A stretch of DNA of 64,000 bases from Notamacropus eugenii (Eukaryota; Chordata; Mammalia; Diprotodontia; Macropodidae). Each line of letters opens with the position of its first letter. The first letter of the stretch is position 1. Positions 33,970 to 46,240 of this stretch are shown piece after piece. The stretch covers positions 513,484,224 to 513,548,223 of the forward strand of contig NC_092872.1 of NCBI RefSeq assembly GCF_028372415.1. The letters are read 5' to 3'. Made by a program: the position numbers and the translations under genes. The notes beneath the pieces are model-generated. The model saw only the letters and a list, made by a program, of their open reading frames with translations, ran no database searches and was not told where the DNA came from.

Positions 33970-35325
33970 ACCAAGCTATTCAATAAACAAACTCAGTGCT
34001 TTGCAAAACTTCGTAAACTATTGCTATGTGATTGGATTACAGGATATAAACGTGAGATATTATCATGGCTATTTCAGCTCAGATTTCCCAGGAATCATTT
34101 TAAATGTTTATCATAAATTTTTTCCATTTAGAGTATACAATTTAAAAATAGCTTTTCACCCCACTCATTTAGGGCACATAGTCACTAATGATATTAGTAA
34201 AAACTAGGTTATATCACTAATATGCATTCCTAGGAAGTAGGCTTAATTCCCAGAATTCTAGTCATTATACTGGAATTGACATCACTTGTTTCACCATTAC
34301 TGGTACTGAAAGTAGCTTTTTGTAACCAAAGGCTAGCTGGCTCAGTTTGTAAGAGTTAATTTAAGGGTAGAAACACTGAAATACCCCTCATAGAGACAGA
34401 GATGCCACTTAAGCATGGTATTATAGGGGAAATACTTAATGTGTCTTCAGCGTGTGACCCATATGCTTTTAATGCAGTTTAGGGTATAGCTATGCAGACC
34501 TAGAGCTCCAAATGATACATTGCCAGGGCCAATGAATCTGTAGCCTGAAATTACTTAACCCAGGTATTTCGGTAATTCTCACTTGCTTGGATGAATTCCA
34601 GGGTTTGATGCTTCACAGTTGCAAACTTCCAATTCGGAGATGAACTGATCTTATGTGATGACAATATGTATTCCAGGAAATAATCAGCCAAGCAGTCAGC
34701 CTATGGTTTAAAAGTCAGGAAGTTTCAGCCTCTAGAATCTGAGCTTTCTGGTTACCTATGGATTTCCATAGGTGGGTTTATGATTGAATCTGATTGCTTA
34801 TCTGTAAAATAAGAAGGTTGGCCCCTGACCGCTCTAAATCTATGATCATAGAAGTCTCCCTTTGAATGTTCTTGGGGTAACAAATTTACTACTGATTTTG
34901 TCCATGGAAAGAGATGTCATATTGCACTGCAGGGATCAAGATGGACAGCTGAAGAACTGAGAATGCCTTGATTGGGAACTTGCACAATTTTAAGACAAAA
35001 AAACATACCAGTGTCAAATGGACCGACACAGACTCTGACTCTGAACAGAGTTCTTTTTTATACATCAGTGGGTCTCCATCCTTCTCCTGATGAAGAGCTA
35101 TTCCATTTCATTTTCAATGTAGGCAACCAAGCTTAATTTTATCCCTGTTGGGAAATCCTCACAAGGGAAAGGACCTAAAACATTGGCCACGTAAAGCTTC
35201 AAGACTGAGTGGTGTATAATAATCAAACAGTTGGCACACTTTCGCAAGCTCAGTCACCCATTTGCTTTGTTTTGAAAATTGTGAACTTGCAAACATTTCC
35301 AGTGGGAATTCTATGGTAGCACTGG
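33970..35325. other. DNA between the two unclassified direct repeats
   Basis: Apart from a short MIR tail at 34755-34850, nothing was recognised. There are no gag/pol-like reading frames, so a retroviral interior is not supported. Confidence 0.4.
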
Positions 35326-35408
35326 AACTTCACTTAGGATGGTAACCATTGGGAACAAGACTTAGGATTTGCAACTCATCTGTGTTCTCAAGATAACTCT
35401 GTAGATAG
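35326..35408 (+). repeat. Unclassified direct repeat, copy B
   Basis: Partner of 33887-33969, 1,439 nt away, same orientation. Confidence 0.75.
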
Positions 35409-36185
35409 CACAAGTGGAATGGCTAGCTATTCAATTCATCTATCTCTAGTTGAAATCAAATCACTTTACTGCAAATTCTTTAGGAAGGATGAGTGGATTT
35501 GCTTCACAAATCCAGCTAGTTAGAAAAGCATTCAGACATTCATTTGGATGTGCAAGATTTCAAGAGGATCTGATATTTTTGTTCACTTCATAATATGAGT
35601 GATCCTCTCTTTACTGTTTATGCTGTTTGTTTGAACCAAATATAAATAGGCTCCAGACAGTGCTGGAGCCTAAGTCACTTTGAGAAAACAAGCTTCTTCA
35701 AATCAAGGCATTCTGACATCGGAGACAGAGCTAAGTTGCTACAGCCTTAGACAAACCTCCTCCTTACCTTGAAAAAAAAACAACCCCAAAACCTGATGAA
35801 GTGTCCAGCTTTTCAGTGTTTCAAAGAAACACATTGTTAGGTATCATTTACAACTACTTTTACTTGTGATCTCCACAGTTAATTTATTTTTGATCTCTGT
35901 TTCTGCATTTGGAAGCTTGAAAATGATATTTTTTCCTTTATAGATTTTGTTCTTTTTCATTTAGAAAACATTGATTTCTTAACACCTGCCCAACCTCCAC
36001 CAGACCCCGTCTGTTTACAGAACACAGGGCAAAATGTCTCCATTCTGCTACTTTCTTATTTCTATCTTCCCACCACTGATTTTTCTCTGTACTTCCCAGG
36101 AGATATATGGTTAACCTACAGGGTGCTTCCTGCCACCACCATGTTTCTCCCGTGGAAGCAGCAACCATCTGATGACTGATTTACC
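35409..36185. other. Intron stretch, nothing identified
   Basis: No gene or clear repeat; an A-rich run occurs near 35771-35790. Confidence 0.4.
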
Positions 36186-36189
36186 AAAA

Positions 36190-36465
36190 TGGAGTGGTAT
36201 ATAATAGTTCAGATAAAGGATCTGAAGTCAGAGAACATGGCTTTAAATCCTGTTGTGCTCCTTGATACGTGTATAACTTTAGTGAGTAACTTCCTCTTCC
36301 TGGGCCTCAGCATTTTTTACTGTAAAATGAAGGATTTCAGGTCCCTTTCAGCTCTAACATTCTATGTTCTAGAATATCTTCCACTGCTGATATTCTGTGT
36401 TCTAAGGTCCCTACTAGCTCTAGAATCCTAAGGTCTTTTCTAGTTGTGATAGCCTGCGATCCAAA
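36190..36465 (+). repeat. MIR-like SINE with an amplified 3' tail
   Basis: Sense copy ('aaaggatctgaagtcagaga', 'ctgtaaaatgaaggatttca') followed by about four degenerate ~30-nt units of the 'ggtccctttcagctctaaca' type, as at 3925-4225. Confidence 0.75.
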
Positions 36466-37055
36466 AACACTTGGCAAATTGATTTGAATGATGGATGAGA
36501 AACTTGAGTATGTGATGGGTGAGTGAATGAAAAGCAAAGAGAGAAAATATAAATTGCATGGTTTACCAAATTTTAAAGTCAGTACGTAAAGGTAAAAATC
36601 ACACGTAACAGTGAATACTCATCAGCATTTATTTTAATGGTATTTGCCTCCTTCCCTTAATTTCAGGGAGCCAGGAATAGCATCCTTGGCTAGAAAGGAG
36701 AAATAGACTTTATACTAAGTATGAAAATGAAGTTAATGTTTGAGGGTGTGTGTGTGTGTGCGCGTTCAGGATGCTAGGAGGGAATGGAGCTAATTCTTTA
36801 AGTTTTAGTCTCTCTCCTCTAAATTTTCTATGTTTTCTACCACAAACCCTACATTGGCAAGGCGGTAAGGAAAGAATGCAGAGGAGAAACAGTCAGAGTT
36901 GAGGAGACTTGATAGTGACACGGGCTCTTCTAATTCCTGTGTTTCCCCATAATAGACTTGAGAAATGGAGTAGATTTTAAGAATAAGGTCCAAAGGTATG
37001 CTGGAAACTCCAACTTTCTAGGTAAATGATTTCCCCGAGGATATCAGGGCAAAGT
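36466..37055. other. Intron stretch, nothing identified
   Basis: Only a short tgtgtgcgcg run near 36747-36765. Confidence 0.4.
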
Positions 37056-37059
37056 TATA

Positions 37060-37290
37060 TTCGCAGACTCCTAGGATACAACAGCTGGAAGAGATATCAG
37101 AGATTGTCTAGTCCACCCTTTACCCAAATTATGACTCCTTGGTATAGCATCCCTGACAAATTATAACCTGGCCTCCCCATTTGAGAAATACTGCTCACCA
37201 CTCCCAAGGCCTCCCATTCCATTTTTGGGCAGCTCCAATTTTTAGGAAGCTTTTCTTTGGACTAAGTTGAAATTTTCCTGCCTTTTTTTC
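37060..37290 (+). repeat. CR1/L3-like LINE fragment
   Basis: 'cctaggatacaacagctgga', 'ctcccattccatttttgggc', 'agctccaatttttaggaagc' and 'actaagttgaaattttcctg' align in order with the copies at 15250 and 30572. Confidence 0.7.
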
Positions 37291-37564
37291 AAAGACAGTT
37301 GTCACACAATGGAGAAAAGATGGAATGAAACCATGTGGATTCTGTTCTGGGATTATACAATATGACGTCACCTAGACTGTGGAGAGCATGTTTTAGCCAA
37401 TGTCTAAAGGTCTTTAGCAAGCTCCTCATGCTTCTTATTCTAGAGATGCTTTTAAAATGAATTCACTGAGGTCAAATTTATAAAATTATGTCCTCAGTTC
37501 CAGAGAGTGGGTTGTGACAATTGTTATGCACCAAATCCTTGGCCTGCGTAAGTGAGCCTGTAAA

Positions 37565-37720
37565 CTCACGTGCTAGGATCATAGGCTCAAGAAATCATCT
37601 AATCCAAACCCCTCATTTTACAGTTGAGGAAACTGAGGTGAAGCAACTTATCTAAAGTCATACAAAAGAGTGCAGAAAAGAGTCAGCACTCACTCTCAGA
37701 TCCTCTTGAGTCTACATTTG
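37565..37720 (-). repeat. MIR-like SINE, reverse orientation
   Basis: 'aatccaaacccctcatttta' and 'cagttgaggaaactgaggtg', antisense. Confidence 0.8.
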
Positions 37721-38340
37721 GGAAAAAGACCTCTCTTTGTCTGACCAGGAAAATAGTGACTAATCTGCTAGAAAATGTGGAGGATTCTGGGGAAGAATGT
37801 CACTGTTTTATATTCTCACACGCTGAGTGAGGCCCCAGAAGATCAAACTTGGTCATAAAAATAAGAAAAAAAGGTTCACTTGTTAGACAGAATACGTTCA
37901 CCGAACAAACTGATAAATTTGAGCTATAGGTCCTAAGATCACTGAAGTTCAATACAAACAGTTTTAGCTGGAAAAAAGTCAATTTGAAGATTATTCTTTT
38001 CATTGACATTGCCATTTCACTGATGTTGGGAGAAAGATTAAAACGTGTCTGATTTCCAGATGCACACAGAGTACTGAGTTTAACTTTAAAAAAAATCAAG
38101 TTTCCTTTCTTGCTGTGACATCCACTCCCCCACATTTTTATTTTCCCTCCTCCTCCCCATCCATCCATCCATATCTGATTTACTTAAAGAGATAGAAGAG
38201 GCAAACTAGGATCCCAACAGAAAAACAAAACTTGGAACGGTGATGACTCCAACCAGCACTTTGCAAAGCACTCTGATTCATTTGATATGAACTTTGTTTT
38301 CCATAAAGTACCACATGGTAAGGCTTTGAAACTTCAGTTT
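37721..38340. other. Intron stretch, few signals
   Basis: No gene; a short ccat repeat at 38156-38172. A 122-codon minus frame at 37800-38168 has no domain. Confidence 0.4.
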
Positions 38341-38342
38341 GT

Positions 38343-38395
38343 TAAAAAAAAAAAAAAAAAAAGCACATACACATACAAAAAAAAAAAAAAAATCC
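38343..38395 (+). repeat. A-rich low-complexity tract
   Basis: Two poly-A runs separated by a short cacatacacataca segment. Confidence 0.95.
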
Positions 38396-38399
38396 CGTA

Positions 38400-39390
38400 A
38401 CAGCATTACAGCCTTTGAAGTCACTACTGATATCGCTCTGAACAGATCCATTCAAGTTCAACTAACATCAGACAAATGTTTAGTGTATCAGAGGAAGCCA
38501 CAAAAGCAAGGATTTCATCAATATTTCACAACAGCCTCAGGGAAACTGTAGATTGCAATGCTGTAGGGCAGCTAATGGAATTACACACAAGGGTTTTGTA
38601 CATTTAAAATAAGCAGCTACCAAAAAAAAATTACCCTTCAGTTTGATAGAAACTGTATAAAACTGCAGATGGGAAACAATTAAATAGCTACCAACATTTA
38701 TCCGTGTCAGCCTGATAGGTCATTTAATAACAGGTATTACTTTTTTTTTCCTGGTACTAAGGCAATAATAAAGATTAACATTTATGAAAAGAAACATAAA
38801 ATATAGCACAACCAAATGAATAATTAAAGACAGTTTGGAAGAATTTGTTTGCCATTGTGGACCCATGAAATCTTCTCTCCAGAAACAAAATATGTTTATA
38901 TAAAATATAATTATAAACAGACAGTGGAAAGTGAGGCCCACCGACCCTTGTTTGTTTTGATCTTAAGAAATAGCTTTGAAGCATTTCCTGGGAATGTGTG
39001 GATTTACCCAGTGTATCTCATACATATATTATTATCTAGTGAGTCTCACACTGAATTACTGGCTTCCTATTTTGGAAGATTTACAGAGGTAAACCTTGAG
39101 CTTGCAAAATTATATTCAATAAGCCAGTGTAAGATCAGCATTTTCTCCATAAAGTCCTCCATCGGAGTCAAGAATTCTGCATATGAAAGCACATCATGTA
39201 TTCTCAAACGATCCACCAGCAATCACTATCCTTTACAGGACTTGTCTCACATCGCAAGCTTCAAGTATGTCAACAATGACCCTGTTGTTTACTTAAATTT
39301 CATACAGATTTCAAGGGTCTTGGTATATAATCAGAAAAACAGATTAATGTTAAGAAAACAATACTGGTTGTTGGTAGAGTATTTCTAATC
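38400..39390. promoter_or_regulatory. Candidate conserved non-coding block containing a 179-codon open frame
   Basis: Repeat-free, AT-rich DNA. The plus-strand frame 38849-39388 is open for 179 codons but has no recognisable domain, signal peptide or compositional sign of coding. I think the openness is chance or constraint on non-coding DNA. A role as TSHZ2 enhancer is inference from position and lack of transposons. Confidence 0.3.
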
Positions 39391-39394
39391 ATAG

Positions 39395-40660
39395 GTCATC
39401 CAATCAGTAGATATTGATTGAGCTCTTACTATGTGCAAGAAACTATTCTAAGCACTATAGGGATATAAGTAAGACTGATACAGCCCGTGGTCTCAAGGAG
39501 TTTCATAGTCTAGTAAAGGAGACAACTTACATACAAAGAAATATAATATGAGGCAGGTTGTTAATGTAAGAGAGAGGTATAGACAACGAGTGCTGTGGAA
39601 GTTTTGTAGTATAGAGAAATTGCATTTGCAGTTGTGGGATTGGGAAAGGGTTCTTCTTGGAGGATGTGACACTGGAGGAGGGTTTCTGCTTTGGACAGAT
39701 GGACTGGATGGGACAGCTGAATTCTTGGCATTCTTGGACTCGGAAGGAAAGGATGTAGTTGGAAAAAAGTGAAATGTCCTATTTAGGTAGAATATAGGGG
39801 GAATGGTGGGAAGAAAAAAGGCAGTTTGAGGTCCGGCCATGGAAGACCTTGAATGCTAAATATAAGCTTGCTGGTTTATGTATGGTCGGCAATAGAGAGC
39901 AATGGAAAGTTTTTGTGCACGGAATTACATATGATTAGAACAAGTGATTTAAGAATATTCATATATGCAAAATGGATTGAAAGGGAGAGATACTGGAGAT
40001 TAGAAGGTGAGTTAGGAAATTACTGTAATAGGTTAGATGAGAGGTGATGAGGTTTGGAGTTAGGATAATGTAATGACAATGGAAAGGAGGGGATGGGAAA
40101 GAGAGAAATTGCAAAGATCAAGGGAACTACAGATTCTAGAATGGAAAACACCTCAGAGAAATAACTGACCATGAGATTAAACCTGGGTAGTTCAGGATGA
40201 GGTATGTTGAAGAGCTGTAGATCACAATGGAAAGAAAAAGTTAGTTCAGTAGAAATTTGTTGGTAGAAGAAAGAGGAAAGATAGGTGGTTGTGGTGATAG
40301 AAATGAAGCTCAGAGTTTAAGATCTTGGAGGCTATAGCATTACCTAATGAAGAAGTCTCAGTGAGTGTATGGAATTAGAGCGAAGATGGAACTGATTATA
40401 TTTGAGGAAGTCCATACATTTAAAAGGTAGGCTCATTTTAATGTAGATTGTAATGATGATAACGGAGACAGTGGGCAGAAAGATTCTGAATCCATTTCTG
40501 AAGCTACTGGAGAAGGTGAGAAAGTGTCCAAGAAACCAGATGACCACTGGGACGACGGTGACGGAGTATAGGAGGGAGATGGTTTTAATTCAACAGGAGA
40601 CCAACATCAGAAAAATGGTGATCTAGAAGTAGCAGATGGGAGCACGGAGTTTTCACTACC
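39395..40660 (-). repeat. L2-type LINE, reverse orientation
   Basis: Begins with an antisense tail ('ttgagctcttactatgtgca') and continues through the antisense 3' region ('ggccatggaagaccttgaat', 'tactgtaataggttagatga', 'gaggtgatgaggtttggagt'). Over 1.2 kb and heavily decayed. Confidence 0.72.
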
Positions 40661-40784
40661 TGAATATAAGAGAGAGATAGACTGGAGCTTTTATTTCACT
40701 GATAAAGTGAAATACAAGACAAGAAAACTTCCTCTATACAAATAGAGCAAGATGAAACTTAAGACCGGTGAATGTAACATCTTA

Positions 40785-41405
40785 CATTTGGACCACTGGA
40801 ATTCAAAATAAGCTACTAGAAGATGTGTCTGAGGAGCAGTTCATGTGAAAAAAGAAGAGGTTTTAAAGGACTATAAACAAAATATTAGTCAATAGTAGGA
40901 TATGACAACCAGAACACTAGTAAGATCTTAATTTTGCCTTGGTTAGACCATATCCAGAGCACTAAATTTGGTTCTAGATAACACATTTAAGGAGTACTGA
41001 CATGCAGGAGGAGGATGACCAGCATGCAAACAGGAATCAAGTATTAGTTGAAGGAACTTGTGATGTTTAACCCAAAAAAGAGGTGGTGGAAGAGACAGGA
41101 ACAAACTTCTCATATCAGAAGGATTGTCAAATGGAAGTAGGATTAGATTGTTTTTTCTGATTGGCCTCAGAAGTTACAGAGAAACTGAGTTTACCTCAGT
41201 ATGGGGAAGAACTTTCTTCCATTTGTAACTTTTTCCAAATGTAATGATCTACCTACAAAAGTAACAAATTATGATAGCTAGGGATCTTCAAGTTGAGATT
41301 AGATGAACATATATCTATAATATGATAGAAGGATGCATACTTCAGGTGAAGGTTAGACTAGATAAATCTCTGAAATTCTGTTCAATCTAGGATTCTATGG
41401 TTTTG
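40785..41405 (+). repeat. CR1/L3-like LINE 3' end
   Basis: 'gaccatatccagagcactaa', 'ggggaagaactttcttcca', 'tcttcaagttgagattagat' and 'gattctatgg' follow the CR1/L3 3' end. Confidence 0.75.
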
Positions 41406-41422
41406 TAGACTGCTCCGTCCCG

Positions 41423-41450
41423 TCCCCCCCCCCCCCGACCCCCCTGCCCC
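41423..41450 (+). repeat. Poly-C low-complexity tract
   Basis: A run of 14 C with flanking C-rich sequence. Confidence 0.95.
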
Positions 41451-43625
41451 AGCCTTGTGCAAGGGGAAATGAGAGGAGCATCAATTTCATTGAAAAGAGA
41501 GTTAATCAGTAAGGAAGTCAAGTTTCAATTAATTTAAAGGTATAGATGGAATGCTCAAGGACCCATGTTTGTTAGGCACCTACTACGTATAAAGCTCCAA
41601 GGATGCTTTACCATCAATAACTGTACCTACTATAGAACAACTGACAAGACTAGTCTATCTATTGCCCTGAATCTGTGTAAAGGGGAAAGCTGTCTCCTTC
41701 CAAAAGGGGGACACTAGAGAGAAAGATAGGAAGCAGAGTCTGATCCCTGTTTCAAAAAGGCCATTTCTCCCCAAAGTTAAAAGGAATTAGAGAAGAGAGG
41801 CAGATGTTTAAATAAATTCAGCTGTAAAAGCACTTTTTTCACTGATAGAAAATTTCTAGAAAATAGAGATAAGGATTGTTTTTTTCTTTTAAAAAAAAAA
41901 AAATCTAGATAAATGCCCTATATCTTCCTTTTACTTAAGCAGTGTGCCTGCAACCTTAATGAATGAGATCTCAACTTTTTCTGACAGTCTTGCAATATCT
42001 CCCCATACATCACTGCTGTATTCTGAGATTTCGCTAACCTTGTTGGGTCAAAAGATAACAGAGTAGCCAAGATTGCCTGGTCCTTATATTTCTGCCTTTT
42101 GAGTGACACTATGCACTTCAGAAATAGAGGCCAAAGCGGCAAAGCTTTTTTGATCTCTGTTCATAAATTAATTCAGATGTTTCTAATACTGGATTTTCTG
42201 GATTTTCTGAAGGGTTCTAAAAGGTCCTTTATATTATGAAGGGTCAAGGCCATGTGCCATTGCTAGATCTGTTTCAAGCAACCACAGCTGGGGAAAGCTA
42301 CATAAATTCTAACTGATTAAGCATACCATTGCCTGATGAGTGGCCTACACCACTGAGCTGCAACAAGGTGCATGGCTGGAAGGGAGCCAAGTACCTGGTG
42401 AGAGGAAAGGTCTCTAGGTTAAGGGGCCATGGGTAGGAGAGCTGTGGAGTCATGTAAACATGATACAGGTAACAAAAATGGGTGGCATGAGATTTACCTC
42501 TTAGACACACAGATACCAAGATAAGTGACACCTGCAGCAGGAACCATGGGAAGTTTCAGCAAGTGAGCAAACAACCCTCCCAATCTCCTTCTTCTAGAAG
42601 CAAGGAAAGAGAGAGATGACTGCATTCATTCCCTGTTTCTTTGAGAATAAATACTGTGGCCAGTAGATGCTGACTTCTGACCATGAGATATCAATGCCCT
42701 TATAGCCATCTACCCATCAAAACACTAAGCCAGCATGAAGGTCATTACCCTGGCCAGTCTCGTATTTCGACTAACTTCTCAGATATGTAAGCAATAAGCA
42801 GTTGCAAGAGATTGATATGATACTTTGTGAGTAATTTGGATGAACTATAACACTAACCCAGTAAAGTATTATAATTTTAAATGTGTCCAGAAAATAATTG
42901 AAATTCTGGTTTAGCTTCATCATAATGCAAACTGCCGGGTATATTTAACAGCTGACTAGTTTAGCATGAATATTGCTTTACAAATGAGGTCATATTGTTT
43001 TTAAGAAACAATATTGCTATCAAACACGTTTAGGAGGAAAAGCTAGAGATTATGAGTACACTTTTAACCTTTGTGTCTCTTTCTATCTCTGTTTACTAAG
43101 GTGATTCAGGTACTTGGGGATTTTTGAAGGGAAACCAGAGAAGGTGCTGGCATTTAAAGGGGACCTAGTCATGAGGAACTGGCCGTCAGATTCCTTCTTA
43201 TTATGACTCTGTCACAAAATCTCTGTTCTACATCATTCCGTTTTTGCAGCACTGGCCAGAGAAGAGAAAGGTCAAAATGACCCCTTCCAACATACAGTAT
43301 GATATGTCTCATAGCAAATGTTGTTCTCTGAGTCAAGCAGGATTCAGCCCTCACCTGGGGTGGGTTAGAGGGGGCCAAAGGCAGAGTTTTGTTTGGGGAG
43401 TTCTCTCACCCACTGAGAGGCTGCATGAGATGTGGGGCCACAATTCAAACATTTTGTTGGGGGCTCCCCATTGTCTCTCATTCCTAGGGACTTCTATCCT
43501 TGTGATACAGTCAGAGAGAGTCTTCCTTCTGGGGAAATGAAAGAGAGTGAAAAATGTTTCTCTGCATGGCAAAGTCCCTATGGCTTTAGGGCTGAGATTA
43601 AGACCACAGGGAAGCCATAGAACTT
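41451..43625. other. Long intron stretch, unassigned
   Basis: A weak reverse L2-tail-like phrase at 41560-41600 ('ttaggcacctactacgtata') and an A run at 41890-41903. 42230-42560 looks like an old interspersed repeat but I cannot name it. No gene. Confidence 0.4.
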
Positions 43626-43629
43626 TCTA

Positions 43630-44030
43630 GATAAGAGATTTAGAGCTGGGAGGGACCTTAGAGGAGACTAACCCAACACTTGCATTTTTACAGATGAGCA
43701 AACTGGGGCAGGTAGGTGGCTCAATGGATAGAGTGCTGGGCCTGGAGTTAGACCAGAATTCAAATCTGACCTCAGACTCTTACTAGCTGTGTGACCCTGG
43801 GCAAGTCACTTAACCCCTGCCTGCATAAAAGTGGAGAAGGAAATGTCAAACCACTCTAATATCTTTGCCAAGAAAACCCTATAGACAGGAACGGTCTATG
43901 GGGTCATGAGAAGTGACAGACATAACTCAACAATGGGAGAGGCAAAAATGATTTGCCCAAGGTCACACAGCTAGTAAAGTGTCAGGGCTAGTTTTCAAAC
44001 CCAGGTCATCTCTCTCTAGATTCGGTGGTC
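43630..44030 (-). repeat. MIR-like SINE interrupted by a younger SINE
   Basis: Left arm 43630-43704 ('gggagggaccttagaggaga') and right arm 43937-44030 ('gcccaaggtcacacagctag') are contiguous antisense MIR once 43705-43936 is removed. Confidence 0.85.
43705..43936 (+). repeat. Marsupial-type tRNA-derived SINE
   Basis: Near-complete: tRNA-like head ('ggtaggtggctcaatggata', 'gagtgctgggcctggagtta'), core ('gtgtgaccctgggcaagtca'), 'ccactctaatatctttgcca' and an 'actcaacaatg' end. It resembles the SINE1/MAR1 type abundant in marsupials. Confidence 0.85.
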
Positions 44031-44164
44031 CTTCTATAGGCCTCAGTCTGAAAAGACAAATTCAGTTTTGCAAGAGCTCAGAAAATCTGTCACTAAGAAT
44101 CTCAGAGAATTTTAAGTTGAGCCAGGTGGTTTAATACGAAAGTCTCACAAAGGAGCAATATTCT

Positions 44165-44390
44165 ACTTGGCTGTTTTCACTGATGCACCACCATCAAAGT
44201 GTGGCAGAGGAGTGAGGAGGTCTGGGTTCCAGTCCTGGCTCAGATGCTCGAGACCTACATACAGGAAGTGACCTGTGTCACTTCCTCTCTCAAGAATGGC
44301 TTCTCTTCCTTGTCTATAAAACAAGGGCTTTGGAACAGATGATGGTCCGATGCAGTTATAGGATCCTGAGATACTCTCTTCTCCCAAGTA
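44165..44390 (+). repeat. MIR-like CORE-SINE
   Basis: 'ggtctgggttccagtcctgg', 'cttgtctataaaacaagggc' and 'gatgcagttataggatcctg'. Confidence 0.7.
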
Positions 44391-44834
44391 AAGCTAAATA
44401 TGCATCAACTGTGCTAGAATCACCAGCCCAGGAAAACTTCCAAACCTTCCAATTTCTTTAAAAATTCCAGAACAAGTACCAGTGATGTCCTTCCTGAGAG
44501 AAATTATCCCAGCCTTCATGATTTAGTTGCAAAGCTAATGTAAAATGATGCAGAAACGTAGATTTAAAAGTCCACATTTAGCTCATCATCGCTGCAGTAA
44601 AGAAAAAAAGTCTGCTTCCTGCATGGCCATGTTTAGGTTCACAAATTTTATTTTCTTGTCACTGGCTGAAGTGCTTAAGATTGCTCTGGTGTTTAAGGAG
44701 GTGGGTGGAGGAACATGGAATGGAAGGAGGGGGCGGACAGATTTAAGGAGGAATTCATGGTATTTCCCGTTGACTATTTATATAGCAGATGTGAGGCCCT
44801 CAGCAGACTCCCTTCTCCCCCCTTTATAAAGTTG

Positions 44835-45015
44835 GGGTCCATGAAGTTGCTTATTTTTAATATTTTAATTATTGTGTTTCAATACCATAGGTTTTCCTTG
44901 TAACCCAATGTATTTTATATTATGTGTTAAAAACAAAACAACATAGTTCCGATAAGAGGTCCATAGATTTCAACAGACTGCCAAAAGAGTCCATGACACA
45001 AAGTAGGCCCAACCA
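44835..45015 (+). mobile_element. Non-autonomous DNA transposon-like element, fragment
   Basis: 'ggggtccatgaagttgctta', 'tttccttgtaacccaatgta', 'gataagaggtccatagattt' and 'cagactgccaaaagagtcca' match, in sense, the same family as the reversed copy at 50942-51210. The terminal repeats are decayed here. Confidence 0.6.
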
Positions 45016-45243
45016 GCTCTGAATATGCAAAATGGGCACTAGGACCAATTTTCCACTGAAATAATCTGAAAACAGTCCTTTATGGAAACACGTAAGTGAG
45101 AAGGAAGACAGTCGGTAGCAGTTTCTTCTCAACAGTATCTCCAGAGAAAATAGGATGTGATTCCCCATCATGAGAGTAACCAGGCTCGACTACAAGATCA
45201 GCCCCCTGGAGACCATAGGATTAGTCCATTTCTAATGTCCCCT

Positions 45244-45307
45244 TTGTTGTTCAGTTATGTCTGACTCTTTGTGACCCCATTTGGGGTTTTCTTGGCAAAG
45301 ACACTGG
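45244..45307 (-). repeat. tRNA-SINE 3' tail, reverse orientation
   Basis: 'ttgttgttcagttatgtctg' to 'ggggttttcttggcaaagac' is the antisense tail of the SINE family at 43705. Confidence 0.85.
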
Positions 45308-45552
45308 CAATAGGTGGCATAGTAGATAGAGTGCTGGGCCTGGAGTCAGGAAGACTTGAATTAAAATCTGGCCTCAGACACTTACTAACTGTGTGACCCT
45401 GGGCAAGTCACTTCACCCTGTTTGCCTCAGTTTCCTCATCTATACAAATGACCCGGAGAAGGAAATGGCAAACCACTCCAATATGTTCTCCAAGAAAACT
45501 CCAAATGAGATCACGGAGAGTCAGATATGACTGAAACAATTCAACGACAACA
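45308..45552 (+). repeat. Marsupial-type tRNA-derived SINE
   Basis: Near full length from 'aataggtggcatagtagata' to 'actgaaacaattcaacgaca'. It abuts an inverted tail of the same family. Confidence 0.88.
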
Positions 45553-45884
45553 TACAATGACAATAATGTCCCTTTGAGCTCTAACATTCTTTTGCATCTT
45601 ATAAATGAAGGCATCTATAAATGAGGCCAACAACAGGAATCCAATTCTTGGCTAGCTGTGTTAATTCTATTTAGTTCCTTTATTGGTTAATCATAAATGG
45701 AAACTAGGGGAGCTTAGGATAGCTCAGTAACCAAACTCATAGCTACTCTTGGAAAAACTACTGCTGGGTCAGACTTCATGGACAAAGGATCAATAGTACC
45801 AGCTTCCTATACAAATGGAAACACCTATTATATGAAACTATCAATAGACAAGGGCTTTAGAGAAGAAATTTACTGAAGCTTAAG

Positions 45885-46240
45885 AAGATATGTGGCATAA
45901 TGAGCACAGCACTAGGAGTCAGCAGACCTCACTTCTAGCCTTAATGCCCACTCATTCTGGAACCTTCAGCAAATTACCTGATTTCCCGGAACTTAAATTT
46001 CCTCAACTGTAAAATTAGGAGGTTGACCTAGGTCATCTCTAAATTCTTTCCTAAAATTCAACTGTATGATACCCATACATTCTCTACTACATATTGAAGC
46101 AGCTGTGTGACCTTGGACAAGTCACCCACTTTCCCTACATCTCAGTTGCTTCCCCTGTAAAAATGCACATCATGGTATCTGAGCAGATGGTTGGGCCAAC
46201 ACGGTTTCTTGGGGTCCTTCCTGCTCTCAGATCTATGATT
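45885..46240 (+). repeat. Two consecutive MIR-like SINEs
   Basis: First 45885-46085 ('aactgtaaaattaggaggtt'), second 46095-46240 ('gctgtgtgaccttggacaag', 'cctgctctcagatctatgat'). Confidence 0.75.

Noticed and set aside
33887..35408. LTR retrovirus bounded by the two direct repeats
   Set aside because: The interior has no gag- or pol-like frames, no primer binding site was seen, and the repeats are short with no clear TG...CA ends.
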